Shown here: positions 17,878-28,623 of the stretch, one piece after another
Layout of the letters: each line of letters begins with the position of its first letter
Numbering within the stretch: position 1 is the stretch's first letter
DNA from: Thalassospira sp. MCCC 1A03138
GTDB lineage: Bacteria > Pseudomonadota > Alphaproteobacteria > Rhodospirillales > Thalassospiraceae
Reading direction: 5' to 3'
NCBI RefSeq assembly: GCF_002115785.1
Contig: NZ_JFJY01000009.1
Coordinates: forward strand, 62,001-126,000
Length of the DNA stretch: 64,000 bases
Translations under genes and position numbers: made by a program
Notes under the pieces: model-generated
What the model was told of the DNA's origin: nothing
Seen by the model: the letters and a program-made list of their open reading frames with translations, nothing else
The model's database searches: none

Positions 17878-19158
17878 TCAAAGGATGTCGGGCAGGAACA
17901 GGGCGACGGATGGCATCGCGACAAGCAGGGCGATCATGGCAAGCATCACCAGAACAAACGGGATGGTGCCCAGCATCACTTCGGACAATCGGCCCGATTT
18001 GCGTGCGCCCTGCACGACGTAAAGGTTAAGTCCGACAGGCGGAGTGATCAGGGCCATCTCGATAAGAACAATCAAAAGAATGCCAAACCATACCTTGTCA
18101 AACCCCATGCCGGTCATGATCGGCACAATGATCGGAATGGTTGCCACCATCAGCGACAGGGTTTCAATGAAGAAACCAAGCACGATGTAAAGCAGGATCA
18201 CGACCATCAATGTGCCCATCGGTGACAGGTTCAAACCGGTCAGAAGGTCTTTAAGTTCCCGTCCCATGCCTGCGGCGGTCAGGGTAAAGTTCAGGAAATA
18301 GGCACCGATAATCACCAGCATGATCATCGCGGTGATCCGAACCGTGCCATACAGGCATCTTTCCATCATTTCGCGCGAAACACCGCGATTGAATGCCGCA
18401 ATCAGCATCGCAATTGCCACCCCGACAGCAGCCGATTCTGTCGGGGTCGCCCAACCGGCATAGATCGCCCCGATCACTACCAGGAACAGAACCAAAATCG
18501 GCAAAAGATGCTGCAAACTTCCGATGCGTTCCGACCATGTGAACGAACGGCTCGTCCCGCCAAGGGTTGGCTTGATCTTGCACAGGATCGCCGTGACCAT
18601 CATAAAGGCCACCGCCATCAGAAGCCCCGGGATCAATCCGGCAAGGAAAAGACGCGGGATCGATGTTTCGGTCAGGAAGCCATAGACGATCAGGTTGATC
18701 GATGGCGGGATCATAATGCCAAGCGTCCCGCCCGCGGCAATCGCGCCGGAAAACAGTTTCGGATCATAGCCAAGCTTTTCGGCCTGCGGCATGGCAACGG
18801 TTGCAACCGTTGCCGCCGTCGCAACAGACGACCCCGACGTTGCCGAAAACATCGTTGCCGTGCCGATATTGGCGTGGATCAAGCCACCGGGAAGCCACGA
18901 AAACCATTTATCAAGGGCTTCATAGGTGCGTTCGGCAATGCCACCGCGCACCAGAATTTCCCCCAGCAGCACAAAGAACGGAATGGCGATCAGGGTCGAT
19001 GAATTCGACGATGACCAGACCACCTGCCCCAGCCCGCGCAACAGCGGGAACGGCGAAAACAGCTGATCAACCCCGAACCCCAAAAGGAACAGAACAATCC
19101 CGACCGGAATGGACAGGGCGAGAAGCCCCAGAAGCGATGCGGTAACGGTAAAGATCAT
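17878..19158 (-). CDS. TRAP transporter large permease (DctM-like)
   Basis: A 426-residue, strongly hydrophobic protein with about 12 membrane helices, matching the 12-TM DctM subunit that couples solute import to a sodium gradient. Family marks include AATSGSSVATAATVATVAMPQ-type glycine/alanine/threonine-rich stretches (about 105-125), GGTLGIMIPPSINLIVYG (about 142-160) and ITPPVGLNLYVVQG near the C-terminus. Its start overlaps the end of the DctQ gene by four bases, so the two are translationally coupled. Confidence 0.95.
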   Translation of the reverse strand: MIFTVTASLLGLLALSIPVGIVLFLLGFGVDQLFSPFPLLRGLGQVVWSSSNSSTLIAIPFFVLLGEILVRGGIAERTYEALDKWFSWLPGGLIHANIGTATMFSATSGSSVATAATVATVAMPQAEKLGYDPKLFSGAIAAGGTLGIMIPPSINLIVYGFLTETSIPRLFLAGLIPGLLMAVAFMMVTAILCKIKPTLGGTSRSFTWSERIGSLQHLLPILVLFLVVIGAIYAGWATPTESAAVGVAIAMLIAAFNRGVSREMMERCLYGTVRITAMIMLVIIGAYFLNFTLTAAGMGRELKDLLTGLNLSPMGTLMVVILLYIVLGFFIETLSLMVATIPIIVPIMTGMGFDKVWFGILLIVLIEMALITPPVGLNLYVVQGARKSGRLSEVMLGTIPFVLVMLAMIALLVAMPSVALFLPDIL

Positions 19159-19703
19159 GCTTCCAACTCCAGTTCGGAGCGGGCACCCACCAGCGCATCG
19201 GCCTGCTCAAGGTTACGCTTGACCAGAAGCGACAATGTCAGGATGACCAGAACACTTGAGCACACGGCAAACCATATCCAGCCGGAAAGCCAGATCGATT
19301 GCGGTATCCATAATGGTGTTTCAAGTGGAGTATTGGCGCGTGATCCGCGTTCAATCGTCTTTTGCAGAACCGGCCAGCTTTGGACGGCAATAACAATCGA
19401 CGTTCCGGCAAGGGCAATGATCGCAAGAAGATCAAGCATTGCCTTGCCACGCTGGCGCAGACGCAAACGGATAAGGTCAATACGGACATGCGCCAGTTCC
19501 GTCAGGGCATAGGACATGCCCCAACTGGCAACGCCGGCCATCACATAACCCGATATTTCGTCCGCCCCCCCAAAGGAAATGCCGACTTCACGTAAAAGAA
19601 TATCTGCGATGATCAGGATCACGCAGCCTGTCAGAACAAGTCCGACAAGCAGCGCGATCATGCGGTTAATGCGGCGGATGGCCGCAATCAATGAGGTAGT
19701 CAC
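19155..19703 (-). CDS. TRAP transporter small permease (DctQ-like)
   Basis: A 182-residue inner-membrane protein with four predicted helices (about 10-33, 48-70, 89-110 and 130-155), the size and topology of DctQ subunits. GYVMAGVASWGMSYALTELA followed by HVRIDLIRLRLRQRGK is typical of the family's second helix and cytoplasmic loop. It lies between the genes for the binding protein and the large permease and overlaps the latter. Confidence 0.93.
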   Translation of the reverse strand: MTTSLIAAIRRINRMIALLVGLVLTGCVILIIADILLREVGISFGGADEISGYVMAGVASWGMSYALTELAHVRIDLIRLRLRQRGKAMLDLLAIIALAGTSIVIAVQSWPVLQKTIERGSRANTPLETPLWIPQSIWLSGWIWFAVCSSVLVILTLSLLVKRNLEQADALVGARSELELEA

Positions 19704-19733
19704 GGTTGCGGCCTCCTCCGGCTGGTTTTCTGC

Positions 19734-20786
19734 TTAGCTCAGAGGTACGGCAACACCGACGGTTTTGCCAACTGTATCGTTCCAGCGTTTAACCCAGTCC
19801 GCACCGGCGCGTTCAGCCCATTCCGGCAAGACAACGGTCGTCAGAATTTCCTTGGCCTTGGCTAGATCGGCATCGGATGCCTCAACCAGGGTCATACTGG
19901 CCGGATCACCCGCTGGGCAGGTTCCATTACCGGTCAGACACGCGATGTCGGCTTCAAGCGCACCTGCGGCCGCGGCCCATGCCGGAGCTTCGAACTTGGA
20001 ATTGACTTCATCAGTGATCAGTTTCTGCATTTCCGGCGACAGGCTGTTCCACTTGTCGAAATTCATCGCTGTTACGACCGGGTCCCAGCCGCCAAGCGGA
20101 ATGGTCATCAGGTGGTCGGAAACTTCCCACCAACCGGCACTGTATCCCGAACCGGCACCGGTAACGGCACAGTCAATTACACCACGTTCAAGCGCGCCCG
20201 GCACTTCGGAAAACGCAACATTGACGCCGTTGGCACCCAGCGCCTCAAGGAACTTGGTGGTCATGCGACCCGAACCACGAACCTTTTTGCCTTTAAGGTC
20301 TTCAAGCGAGGTCACATCACCTTTGCAGAAAACGACCTGCGGCGGGTATGGCGCAATTGCAAGAACCTTGGAATTGAAGCGTTCCTTGAAGATATCCTCG
20401 ACCATCGGACGGGCGGCCTCAACCATTGCCTGCGCTTCTTCGGCGGTATTGGCAACCAGCGGCACATCTAGGCCTTCAAGTTCAGGGGCATCGCCAACCG
20501 CATAATCGGCAACCGTCATGCCAACATCGAAAACACCGTCATTCAGAATACGGAAAACGTCACCGCCGCCGATGCCCATCTGATCATGGGTGGTCATCTG
20601 AACATTGATTTCGCCGTTCGATGCTGCTGGCAGTTCTTCGGTCCAGAATGGTGTTTCAAACTGCTTGTTCAGTGGCAGGCTGCTCCAGCTGCCGACAACG
20701 GCAAGGTCCTCGGCAAAGGCCGGGGTTGCGATCATGCCTGCACCAAGGGCCGATACGGCAAGTAACGATGATACTGTCTTTTTCAT
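19734..20786 (-). CDS. TRAP transporter substrate-binding protein (DctP-like)
   Basis: A 350-residue periplasmic receptor with a Sec signal peptide (MKKTVSSLLAVSALGAGMIA, cleavage likely after AFA at about 25). The DctP fold is recognisable by DLKGKKVRGSGRMTTKFLEA, whose arginine normally contacts the ligand carboxylate, and by SEVPGALERGVIDCAVTG. The ligand is therefore probably an organic acid, identity unknown. Two cysteines near residues 286 and 293 may form a disulfide. The gene is third in the cluster, 30 bases before dctQ. Confidence 0.94.
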   Translation of the reverse strand: MKKTVSSLLAVSALGAGMIATPAFAEDLAVVGSWSSLPLNKQFETPFWTEELPAASNGEINVQMTTHDQMGIGGGDVFRILNDGVFDVGMTVADYAVGDAPELEGLDVPLVANTAEEAQAMVEAARPMVEDIFKERFNSKVLAIAPYPPQVVFCKGDVTSLEDLKGKKVRGSGRMTTKFLEALGANGVNVAFSEVPGALERGVIDCAVTGAGSGYSAGWWEVSDHLMTIPLGGWDPVVTAMNFDKWNSLSPEMQKLITDEVNSKFEAPAWAAAAGALEADIACLTGNGTCPAGDPASMTLVEASDADLAKAKEILTTVVLPEWAERAGADWVKRWNDTVGKTVGVAVPLS

Positions 20787-20825
20787 GAGATGGTCCTCTC
20801 TGATAGCTAGGTTTTATTTGTGATT

Positions 20826-21677
20826 TCAGGCGGTCTTTGTCTGCAGTGAAAATTCCGCGGCTTCTGCCAGGACATCCGTCACCAGCATCAGACCGGGTTC
20901 ATGCGTGATGGCAAGGTCCGGCAAAACATTGCGGATCGCCATTTGCGGCGTAACACCACAGGCCCAGAAAACCGGGATATCCCCCTCGTCCACGACAGGT
21001 TCGTCGCCGAAGTCCGGCTTCATGAGATCGGAAATGCCAATGCTGGCCGGATCGCCAATATGAACCGGCGCACCATGCGCCAGGCGATAACGATCGGAAT
21101 AAAGGATGGCACGGATGGCATCGGATGGTTTGAAGGACCGCATCGAAACCACCAGCGGGCCATGGAAACGCCCGGCCGGGGTGGTGGCAATATTGGTCAC
21201 ATACATCGGAACGTTCCGATTGGCGTCCATATGACGCAGTGGCACACCACTGCGCGTAATCGCCGCCTCGAACGAAAATGAACAACCGAGAACAAAGGTC
21301 ACCAGATCATCGCGCCAGACTGCACTCAGATCGGAAACACTGTCAAAATCAGTCGTGCCACGAAACACACGATAGCCCGGCAGATCGGTGCGGATGTCAA
21401 GATCGGCGCCAAGTTCCGGAATATACGGTGAACCCGGTTCGGACATGCCGATCAACGGACATGATTTCGGATTTTTGGCACAAAATTTAAGGAACTCGTC
21501 GGCATAGCTTGCCGGCAGGATCGCAAGATTGCCCTGCAGATACCCGGATGCATAGCCGGTGGTGGTGCCCCGATGTTTTCCGGAACGGATTGCGCGGCGC
21601 AAAGCCAGCGGCGATATCGTCGATGCAGATTCCGAAACGGTCGTCGGGGAACAAGATGCGCTTTTTGTCGCGTTCAT
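20826..21677 (-). CDS. DUF1445 (UPF0317) putative hydro-lyase
   Basis: A 283-residue protein of the DUF1445/UPF0317 family, annotated generally as putative hydro-lyase; the related domain of vertebrate DGLUCY acts on D-glutamate. Family stretches are [20 protein letters not shown] (about 40-59), [27 protein letters not shown] and [13 protein letters not shown]. In other bacteria such genes sit near 5-oxoprolinase genes, which would suit a pyroglutamate- or glutamate-like substrate here, but that is inference. The first 25 residues are serine/threonine-rich and may include an over-called start. Confidence 0.85.
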   Translation of the reverse strand: MNATKSASCSPTTVSESASTISPLALRRAIRSGKHRGTTTGYASGYLQGNLAILPASYADEFLKFCAKNPKSCPLIGMSEPGSPYIPELGADLDIRTDLPGYRVFRGTTDFDSVSDLSAVWRDDLVTFVLGCSFSFEAAITRSGVPLRHMDANRNVPMYVTNIATTPAGRFHGPLVVSMRSFKPSDAIRAILYSDRYRLAHGAPVHIGDPASIGISDLMKPDFGDEPVVDEGDIPVFWACGVTPQMAIRNVLPDLAITHEPGLMLVTDVLAEAAEFSLQTKTA

Positions 21678-21766
21678 TTATTCGGTCCTGTTCTCAGCCT
21701 CGCAACAAGCTTGAGAAACTCAACCGATCTTGTCAAGAAATCATTTTAGTCAATTTGCGATCTAAT

Positions 21767-22675
21767 TTAACGATCAGTTTGATCGAACAATCTGGCCGCC
21801 TCGATCACGGCCTCGCCAATTTCACGATTGCGTTCCGGGTAATAACTGATCACAAAATGAAGGTCGGTCAGCCGGGCTTCGTCCTGCACCGGGATTGCCT
21901 TAATATGTTCATCCCAAACGGAATTTGTGACCATCAGGGACGGCAGAACCCCGATCCCGAAACCTCCACCAACAAGATGTTTTACGGTCGAAAGTGATGC
22001 CGATCCATGTAATGCCGGCGGCGAAATATCGGGCGCGGAAAAGATGCTTTCGACCTCGCGAAACGGGGGTGTTCCCTTCGGGAAGGTGACAATAGCATGC
22101 TCGGCAAGCTCCGCCAGCGACATCGGATGGTCGGGTAATTCCATCGATCCGGTGCAATACCAGCCCAGTTGAACCGGCTTCAGGGCCGCGGCAACCGCCC
22201 CCTGTGGCACCGATTCCCGCAGCATGATTGCGACGTCAAGTGCATCGTCGGCCATGGTCATTGCCAACTGGCCGGATGTATCAACCGATAGTTCGAAACG
22301 GACTTTCGGGTAATCGTCTTTCAGCTTGTTCAACATGTCGGTCAGGATCGTATGAACGATGGTTTCGGCAACACCGATACGAACCGTGCCGCTCAGTTCC
22401 CCCGGATGGGTCAATTCCTGCCAGATACGATCGCGTGCGCGCGATAAACGCTGCGCTTCTTCAAGAAACCGAAGACCAGCCGCCGTCAAACGCACCTGCC
22501 GGTTGGACCGGTCAAACAGCATGATACCCAGCTTCTTCTCAAGCGCGGAAACCCGCGACGAAATCGCCGACTGGGACAGATCGTATTTCTGGGCTGCGGC
22601 CCGAAAGCCGCCTGCCTTTACGATGTCCTGCAGAATCTCGATATCCTTGAATTCAAACACGCTTTCGTTCCCCAA
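21767..22675 (-). CDS. LysR family regulator of the TRAP/amidase cluster
   Basis: A 302-residue LysR-type regulator with an N-terminal helix-turn-helix (about 8-65; GGFRAAAQKYDLSQSAIS) and an effector domain (about 93-295). It is encoded immediately upstream of the DUF1445 gene on the same strand, 89 bases apart. It most likely controls the downstream cluster in response to the imported compound or a metabolite. The arrangement is collinear rather than the more usual divergent one. Confidence 0.92.
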   Translation of the reverse strand: MGNESVFEFKDIEILQDIVKAGGFRAAAQKYDLSQSAISSRVSALEKKLGIMLFDRSNRQVRLTAAGLRFLEEAQRLSRARDRIWQELTHPGELSGTVRIGVAETIVHTILTDMLNKLKDDYPKVRFELSVDTSGQLAMTMADDALDVAIMLRESVPQGAVAAALKPVQLGWYCTGSMELPDHPMSLAELAEHAIVTFPKGTPPFREVESIFSAPDISPPALHGSASLSTVKHLVGGGFGIGVLPSLMVTNSVWDEHIKAIPVQDEARLTDLHFVISYYPERNREIGEAVIEAARLFDQTDR

Positions 22676-22910
22676 ATAGCAACTGCATCGTCGATCCTGT
22701 CAGCCGGATCGTTTGATTTATGATCACAATACCCTGCAACCGATCATCTGGCACGATCAATCCGTTGCGATTTTTCTATCGTATGCACAACAAAGCGCAC
22801 CAATGGCCGTTTCGAACACATTTCCGGCTTCACCGCCCCCTCACCGAGGCGTTACTTGCCCGAAGCACCTTTTCCTTCGACAGTAAGGATATGCCAGATT
22901 GGAGGGTTAG

Positions 22911-23879
22911 ATGCTGATACGCCGCAAGAAGGGTTGGGAAATCGCCGAACGCGATGCAACCCCGCAATCCATTTACAAGAACCGTCGCCAGTTCCTGAAA
23001 GGCATTGTCGCAGGATCCATCGGCGCGGCGGCAACCAGCCTGCCGATCGGTCGCGCCCTTGCACAAGGATCCGATCCAACCGCCGATCTTTATCCGGCGA
23101 TGCGCAATCCGGCCTATGTCGTTGATCGCGCCATTACCGATAAATCCAAGGCGCTGACCTATAACAACTTCTATGAATTCGGATCGCACAAATTCATTTC
23201 CGATGCTGCCCAGGCGATGAAAATCCGCCCATGGACGGTCAAGATTGACGGAATGGTTGAAAAACCGATTGAAATCGATTTTGAGGATCTGGTGCGCAAA
23301 ATGCCGCTGGAAGAACGCGTTTATCGCTTCCGCTGCGTCGAAGCCTGGGCGATGACCGTGCCCTGGACCGGTTTCCCGATGAAGGCACTGGTCGATTATG
23401 CCAAACCGCTTTCAGGCGCAAAATACATTGAAATGCAAACTGCGGAACAAAAGGACACCATGCCGGGCCTGCGGCAGTTCTGGTATCCGTGGCCCTATAT
23501 CGAAGGCCTGACAATCAGCGAAGCCACCAACGAACTTGCAATGATCGCGACCGGCATTTACGGCGAACCGCTTCCAAAACAGAACGGCGCACCGTTGCGT
23601 TTGGTTACCCCTTGGAAATACGGCTTCAAGAACGTCAAATCGATTGTCCGCTTTACCTTTACCGACAAACGCCCGGTCAGTTTCTGGGAACAGCTTAACG
23701 ACGGCGAATATGGCTTCTGGGCCAACGTGAACCCAAAGGTTCCCCACCCGCGCTGGAGCCAGGCACAGGAACGCCTACTTACGACCGGGGATGAAGTCCC
23801 GACACAGATTTACAATGGCTACGAGGAATATGTCGCAGATCTTTACAAGGGCATGGAAGACGAAAAACTGTTCATGTAA
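22911..23879 (+). CDS. msrP: Protein-methionine-sulfoxide reductase catalytic subunit MsrP
   Basis: A 322-residue periplasmic molybdoenzyme (formerly YedY) that repairs oxidised methionines in envelope proteins. A twin-arginine signal is visible as NRRQFLKG (24-31) followed by a hydrophobic stretch ending at AQG. The molybdenum-coordinating cysteine is Cys142 in RFRCVEAW. The C-terminal half contains the WKYGFKNVKSIVRF stretch of the family. The membrane partner gene msrQ is not next to it; a terminator and the converging uvrB follow directly. Confidence 0.93.
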   Translation: MLIRRKKGWEIAERDATPQSIYKNRRQFLKGIVAGSIGAAATSLPIGRALAQGSDPTADLYPAMRNPAYVVDRAITDKSKALTYNNFYEFGSHKFISDAAQAMKIRPWTVKIDGMVEKPIEIDFEDLVRKMPLEERVYRFRCVEAWAMTVPWTGFPMKALVDYAKPLSGAKYIEMQTAEQKDTMPGLRQFWYPWPYIEGLTISEATNELAMIATGIYGEPLPKQNGAPLRLVTPWKYGFKNVKSIVRFTFTDKRPVSFWEQLNDGEYGFWANVNPKVPHPRWSQAQERLLTTGDEVPTQIYNGYEEYVADLYKGMEDEKLFM

Positions 23880-23907
23880 TTGTCCTTCCCACCCACTCGG
23901 AAAAACC

Positions 23908-23950
23908 AACAAGGCCCGAAATCTGCGAGTGTTCCGAGCCTTGTTTTCGT
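23908..23950. terminator. Terminator between msrP and uvrB
   Basis: AACAAGGC (23908-23915) pairs with GCCTTGTT (23938-23945) around an imperfect inner stem, with TTGTTTTCG on the plus strand and TTGTTGGTTTTTC on the minus strand. It probably works in both directions. Confidence 0.75.
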
Positions 23951-23969
23951 TAATCAATATTACAGCAAA

Positions 23970-26117
23970 TCAGGGGCCGCTACGCCGACGCCCCTTGTAT
24001 TTCGACTTATTGGCCGATTTTGACCCCGGTCCGACGGTTCCGATACTGCGTGCCATCGGCCCGGCATCGGCAAGACCAAGTTCCTGATCCTCAAGGCGCT
24101 TAATCTCGTCACGCAGGCGGGCTGCTTCCTCGAATTCAAGGTTTCCAGCGGCTTCACGCATGCGTTTTTCAAGGTCTTCGATATGCGCACGCAGATTGTG
24201 CCCGATCAGGACATCACCCGAAACGCCGGTATCGACCGTGACGTAATCATGCTCGGCAACGCTTTCCAGAACATCGCGGATTTTGCTGCGTACCGATTCC
24301 GGTGTGATGCCATTGGCCTCGTTATAGGCAATCTGTTTTTCGCGGCGGCGGTTGGTTTCGCCAATCGCATATTCCAGACTGTCGGTCATCTTGTCGGCAT
24401 AAAGCAAGACGCGGCCATCAATGTTACGCGCTGCGCGCCCGATGGTCTGCACCAGCGATGTTTTCGACCGAAGGAAACCTTCCTTGTCCGCATCCAGAAT
24501 GGCAACAAGCGCACATTCCGGAATATCCAGACCTTCGCGCAAAAGGTTGATGCCGACCAGAACATCAAACACGCCAAGCCGCAGATCACGAATGATTTCG
24601 ATCCGCTCCAGCGTGTCGATATCCGAATGCAGGTAACGGACCCGCACCCCATGCTCATGCAGATACTCGGTCAAATCCTCGGCCATGCGCTTGGTCAGCG
24701 TCGTGACCAGAACACGCTGCCCCTTCGCCGCACATTCCTTTGCCTCCGCCAACAGGTCATCGACCTGCGTTTCAACCGGGCGGATAATACAAACCGGGTC
24801 AATCAGGCCGGTCGGGCGGATGACCTGTTCGGCAAACACACCGCCGGTGCGTTCCATTTCCCAGTTGCCCGGCGTTGCCGAGACAAACACGCTTTGCGGG
24901 CGCATGGCTTCCCATTCCTCGAATTTCAGTGGACGGTTATCCACGCAACTCGGCAGGCGGAAGCCATGTTCGGCCAAGGTGAATTTGCGATTATAGTCGC
25001 CTCTGAACATGCCACCGATCTGCGGCACGGCAACGTGACTTTCATCGACAAACAGCAACGCATTTTCCGGCAGATATTCAAACAATGTCGGTGGCGGTTC
25101 GCCCGGATTACGGCCCGAAAGCCAACGGGAATAGTTTTCAATCCCCTTGCAGTGGCCCACGGTTTCCATCATTTCCAGATCGAACATCGTGCGCTGTTCG
25201 ATCCGCTCGGCTGCCAGAAGTTTGCCTTCCTGCTGGAACTGCGCAAGCCGGTCTTTCAGTTCCTGTTTGATGCCAGCCATCGCCTGTACCAGTGTCGGAC
25301 GTGGCGTGACGTGGTGCGAATTGGCATAGACGGTGACCGAGTCCATGGTGGCAAACTTATGCCCGGTCAGCGGATCAAATTCCGCCAGTTCCTCGACCTC
25401 GTCACCAAACATTGAAACACGCCATGCGCGATCCTCGGCGTGGGCCGGGAAGATTTCCAGAACATCCCCGCGCACCCTGAATGTCCCGCGCGAGAATGCG
25501 GCGTCGTTGCGGGTATATTGCAACTCGACCAGCCGCTTCATGATCAGGTTGCGATCAACCTCATCGCCAACTGCAATCCGCTGCGTCATTTCAAGGTAGG
25601 TTTCAACCGCACCGATACCGTAAATGCAGGAGACCGAGGCTACGATGATACAGTCGTTGCGTTCAAGGATCGCACGCGTCGCCGCATGGCGCATCCGGTC
25701 GATCTGTTCGTTGATCGAACTGTCTTTTTCGATATAGGTGTCCGAGCGTGGGATATAGGCTTCGGGCTGGTAATAGTCGTAATAGGATACGAAATACTCG
25801 ACCGCGTTTTCCGGGAAGAACGCCTTCATCTCCGAATAAAGCTGTGCTGCCAGCGTCTTGTTCGGCGCAAGAACAAGGGCGGGTCGCTGCGTTTTTGCGA
25901 TGATGTTGGCCATGGTAAAGGTCTTACCCGACCCGGTCACGCCCAGCAGAACCTGATCGCGTTCTTCGCTATTGATCCCATCCATCAGTTCGGCAATCGC
26001 CTTTGGCTGATCGCCTGCGGGCTGATAATCGGTCACCAGTTTGAATTCGTGCGATCCCGCAACCGGCGGACGACGTTTCAGCAAGAATTCAGGTAAGCCA
26101 TACATCGGCGCATTCAT
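23970..26117 (-). CDS. uvrB: Excinuclease ABC subunit B
   Basis: UvrB is the DNA-damage verification helicase of nucleotide excision repair, working with UvrA and UvrC. The 715-residue product has the Walker A motif [10 protein letters not shown], the damage-binding beta-hairpin region [20 protein letters not shown], the helicase motif DESH, motif [10 protein letters not shown], and a C-terminal UVR domain for UvrC contact ([14 protein letters not shown]). ATG 26117 (MNAPMYG) follows AAGGAAT and is preferred over an ATG 42 bases further upstream. A LexA-type box lies about 120 bases upstream of this start. Confidence 0.97.
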   Translation of the reverse strand: MNAPMYGLPEFLLKRRPPVAGSHEFKLVTDYQPAGDQPKAIAELMDGINSEERDQVLLGVTGSGKTFTMANIIAKTQRPALVLAPNKTLAAQLYSEMKAFFPENAVEYFVSYYDYYQPEAYIPRSDTYIEKDSSINEQIDRMRHAATRAILERNDCIIVASVSCIYGIGAVETYLEMTQRIAVGDEVDRNLIMKRLVELQYTRNDAAFSRGTFRVRGDVLEIFPAHAEDRAWRVSMFGDEVEELAEFDPLTGHKFATMDSVTVYANSHHVTPRPTLVQAMAGIKQELKDRLAQFQQEGKLLAAERIEQRTMFDLEMMETVGHCKGIENYSRWLSGRNPGEPPPTLFEYLPENALLFVDESHVAVPQIGGMFRGDYNRKFTLAEHGFRLPSCVDNRPLKFEEWEAMRPQSVFVSATPGNWEMERTGGVFAEQVIRPTGLIDPVCIIRPVETQVDDLLAEAKECAAKGQRVLVTTLTKRMAEDLTEYLHEHGVRVRYLHSDIDTLERIEIIRDLRLGVFDVLVGINLLREGLDIPECALVAILDADKEGFLRSKTSLVQTIGRAARNIDGRVLLYADKMTDSLEYAIGETNRRREKQIAYNEANGITPESVRSKIRDVLESVAEHDYVTVDTGVSGDVLIGHNLRAHIEDLEKRMREAAGNLEFEEAARLRDEIKRLEDQELGLADAGPMARSIGTVGPGSKSANKSKYKGRRRSGP

Positions 26118-26184
26118 CGGACTGATTCCTTTTTGGACATGACCATAGTTATAGGCCACCGCAACAACATCGCAACCCCCGGCC

Positions 26185-26221
26185 CTGACAAATGCTGTCA
26201 GTAGTTGTCAGGAGACGTCAG
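26185..26221. repeat. Phased TGTCAG repeats upstream of uvrB
   Basis: TGTCAG occurs at 26196-26201 and 26206-26211 and CGTCAG at 26216-26221, exactly 10 bases apart. An inverted copy CTGACA at 26185-26190 forms a palindrome with the first. The helical phasing suggests binding of an oligomeric regulator or DNA bending, but it may be chance. Confidence 0.5.
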
Positions 26222-26235
26222 GACAAAAAACGCCG

Positions 26236-26250
26236 GAACAGACATCGAAC
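26236..26250 (-). promoter_or_regulatory. LexA (SOS) box upstream of uvrB
   Basis: The sequence is GAAC-N7-GAAC on the plus strand, which is GTTC-N7-GTTC read toward uvrB. This is the exact direct-repeat LexA operator described for alphaproteobacteria. It lies 119 bases before the uvrB start, fitting DNA-damage induction of uvrB. Confidence 0.75.
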
Positions 26251-26342
26251 CATCGCGTTAAAACGTCATGACTTTCGGATCGGATGCCATGACGGGCCGT
26301 TTTCATCCCAAAGAACCCGCAAAAGGCGCGAAACTGCCTTGA

Positions 26343-27626
<1,284 letters not shown>

Positions 27627-27655
27627 GCCGGTTTTTCGATCATGGAAAATTCGTT

Positions 27656-27687
27656 GGGGTCCGGCACTTGCCGGGCCCTGTTTTTTT
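27656..27687 (+). terminator. Terminator after aatA
   Basis: A GC-rich stem built from GGGGTCCGGCA and TTGCCGGGCCC is followed by TGTTTTTTTG. Confidence 0.85.
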
Positions 27688-27742
27688 GTCCATTATCTAA
27701 TTCAACATTTGCGCACTGAATTACCGATAAATCGGACATATC

Positions 27743-28549
27743 ATGCAAAACGAGAATTTCTACGTTACCGTGGACGGCATCAGCCTGTCCTGTCAGCGGA
27801 TCATCCCGACAAATGTCAGGCCGGATGCGCCAACGATCCTGTTTCTGCACGAGGCACTCGGGACCATCCGCATGTGGCGCGATTTCCCGGCAAAGCTCGC
27901 CACCGCAACCGGCCATCCGGTGATTGTTTACGAACGGCGCGGTCACGGAAAATCCGATCCGCACGGTCCGGACGATATCCCGCGGCCCATCGATTTCCAC
28001 AACACAGAAACCGATATCTATCTTCGTGGCCTGATCAGGGAACTTGGCCTTGATCGCCCGATCCTGTTTGGCCACAGTGACGGAGCCACCATCGCGCTTA
28101 AATATGCCGCCCGCTTCCCGAACAATGTTCGTGCCGTCATTAGCGAAGCCGCACATGTTTTTGTCGAGGACGTCACGATTGCCGGGATCAATGAAGCGGC
28201 ATCGATCTATGCCAGTACAGATTGGAAATCAAAACTCGAACGCCATCATTTCTTCCAGACCGATGACGTATTCCGTGCCTGGGTCGATACGTGGCGCCAA
28301 CCGGCATTTCGCGACTGGCAGATGATTGACGAACTGCCCAACATCATCTGCCCTATACTGGTCATTCAGGGAAATGATGACCAGTTCGGCAGCGACGAGC
28401 AGGTCCACATTATTTGCGACAAAGTCAGCGGCACTGCAACGAAGATGATTCTTGCCGATTGCGGCCATATCCCGCATTTCGATCAGCCCGATCAGATCAT
28501 TGATGCCAGCCAAAAGCTGCTTCGCCAGATCGAACCGGTTACGGCCTGA
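27743..28549 (+). CDS. Alpha/beta hydrolase
   Basis: A 268-residue alpha/beta-hydrolase fold enzyme. Visible elements are the oxyanion-hole segment FLHEALGTIRMW (34-45), nucleophile Ser112 in the elbow GHSDG, and the catalytic histidine in DCGHIPHFDQP near the C-terminus, with an aspartate in IQGNDDQFG. The HEALG and GHSDGATIAL patterns recall small carboxylesterases and MhpC-like hydrolases. The substrate is unknown. It stands alone between two terminators. Confidence 0.88.
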   Translation: MQNENFYVTVDGISLSCQRIIPTNVRPDAPTILFLHEALGTIRMWRDFPAKLATATGHPVIVYERRGHGKSDPHGPDDIPRPIDFHNTETDIYLRGLIRELGLDRPILFGHSDGATIALKYAARFPNNVRAVISEAAHVFVEDVTIAGINEAASIYASTDWKSKLERHHFFQTDDVFRAWVDTWRQPAFRDWQMIDELPNIICPILVIQGNDDQFGSDEQVHIICDKVSGTATKMILADCGHIPHFDQPDQIIDASQKLLRQIEPVTA

Positions 28550-28556
28550 TCAGACA

Positions 28557-28592
28557 AAAAAGCCCCGCACTGCATGATGCAGTGGGGCTTTT
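28557..28592. terminator. Bidirectional terminator between the hydrolase and ahpD
   Basis: A long inverted repeat, AAAAGCCCC...GGGGCTTTT enclosing CACTGCAT/ATGCAGTG, has T-runs on both strands. It is suited to ending the two converging transcripts. Confidence 0.9.
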
Positions 28593-28623
28593 CGGATGAT
28601 AGACTGAGTCAGGTGCGCCCGGC

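Noticed and set aside
24183..25415. A 410-codon open frame antisense to uvrB
   Set aside because: It lies entirely inside uvrB on the other strand, has no family similarity, and reflects the codon pattern of a GC-rich gene; uvrB is certain.
26185..26221. TGTCAG repeats as part of a CRISPR-like or mobile repeat
   Set aside because: Units are only 6 bases in a 10-base period with three copies; no spacer structure, no flanking duplications and no associated genes.
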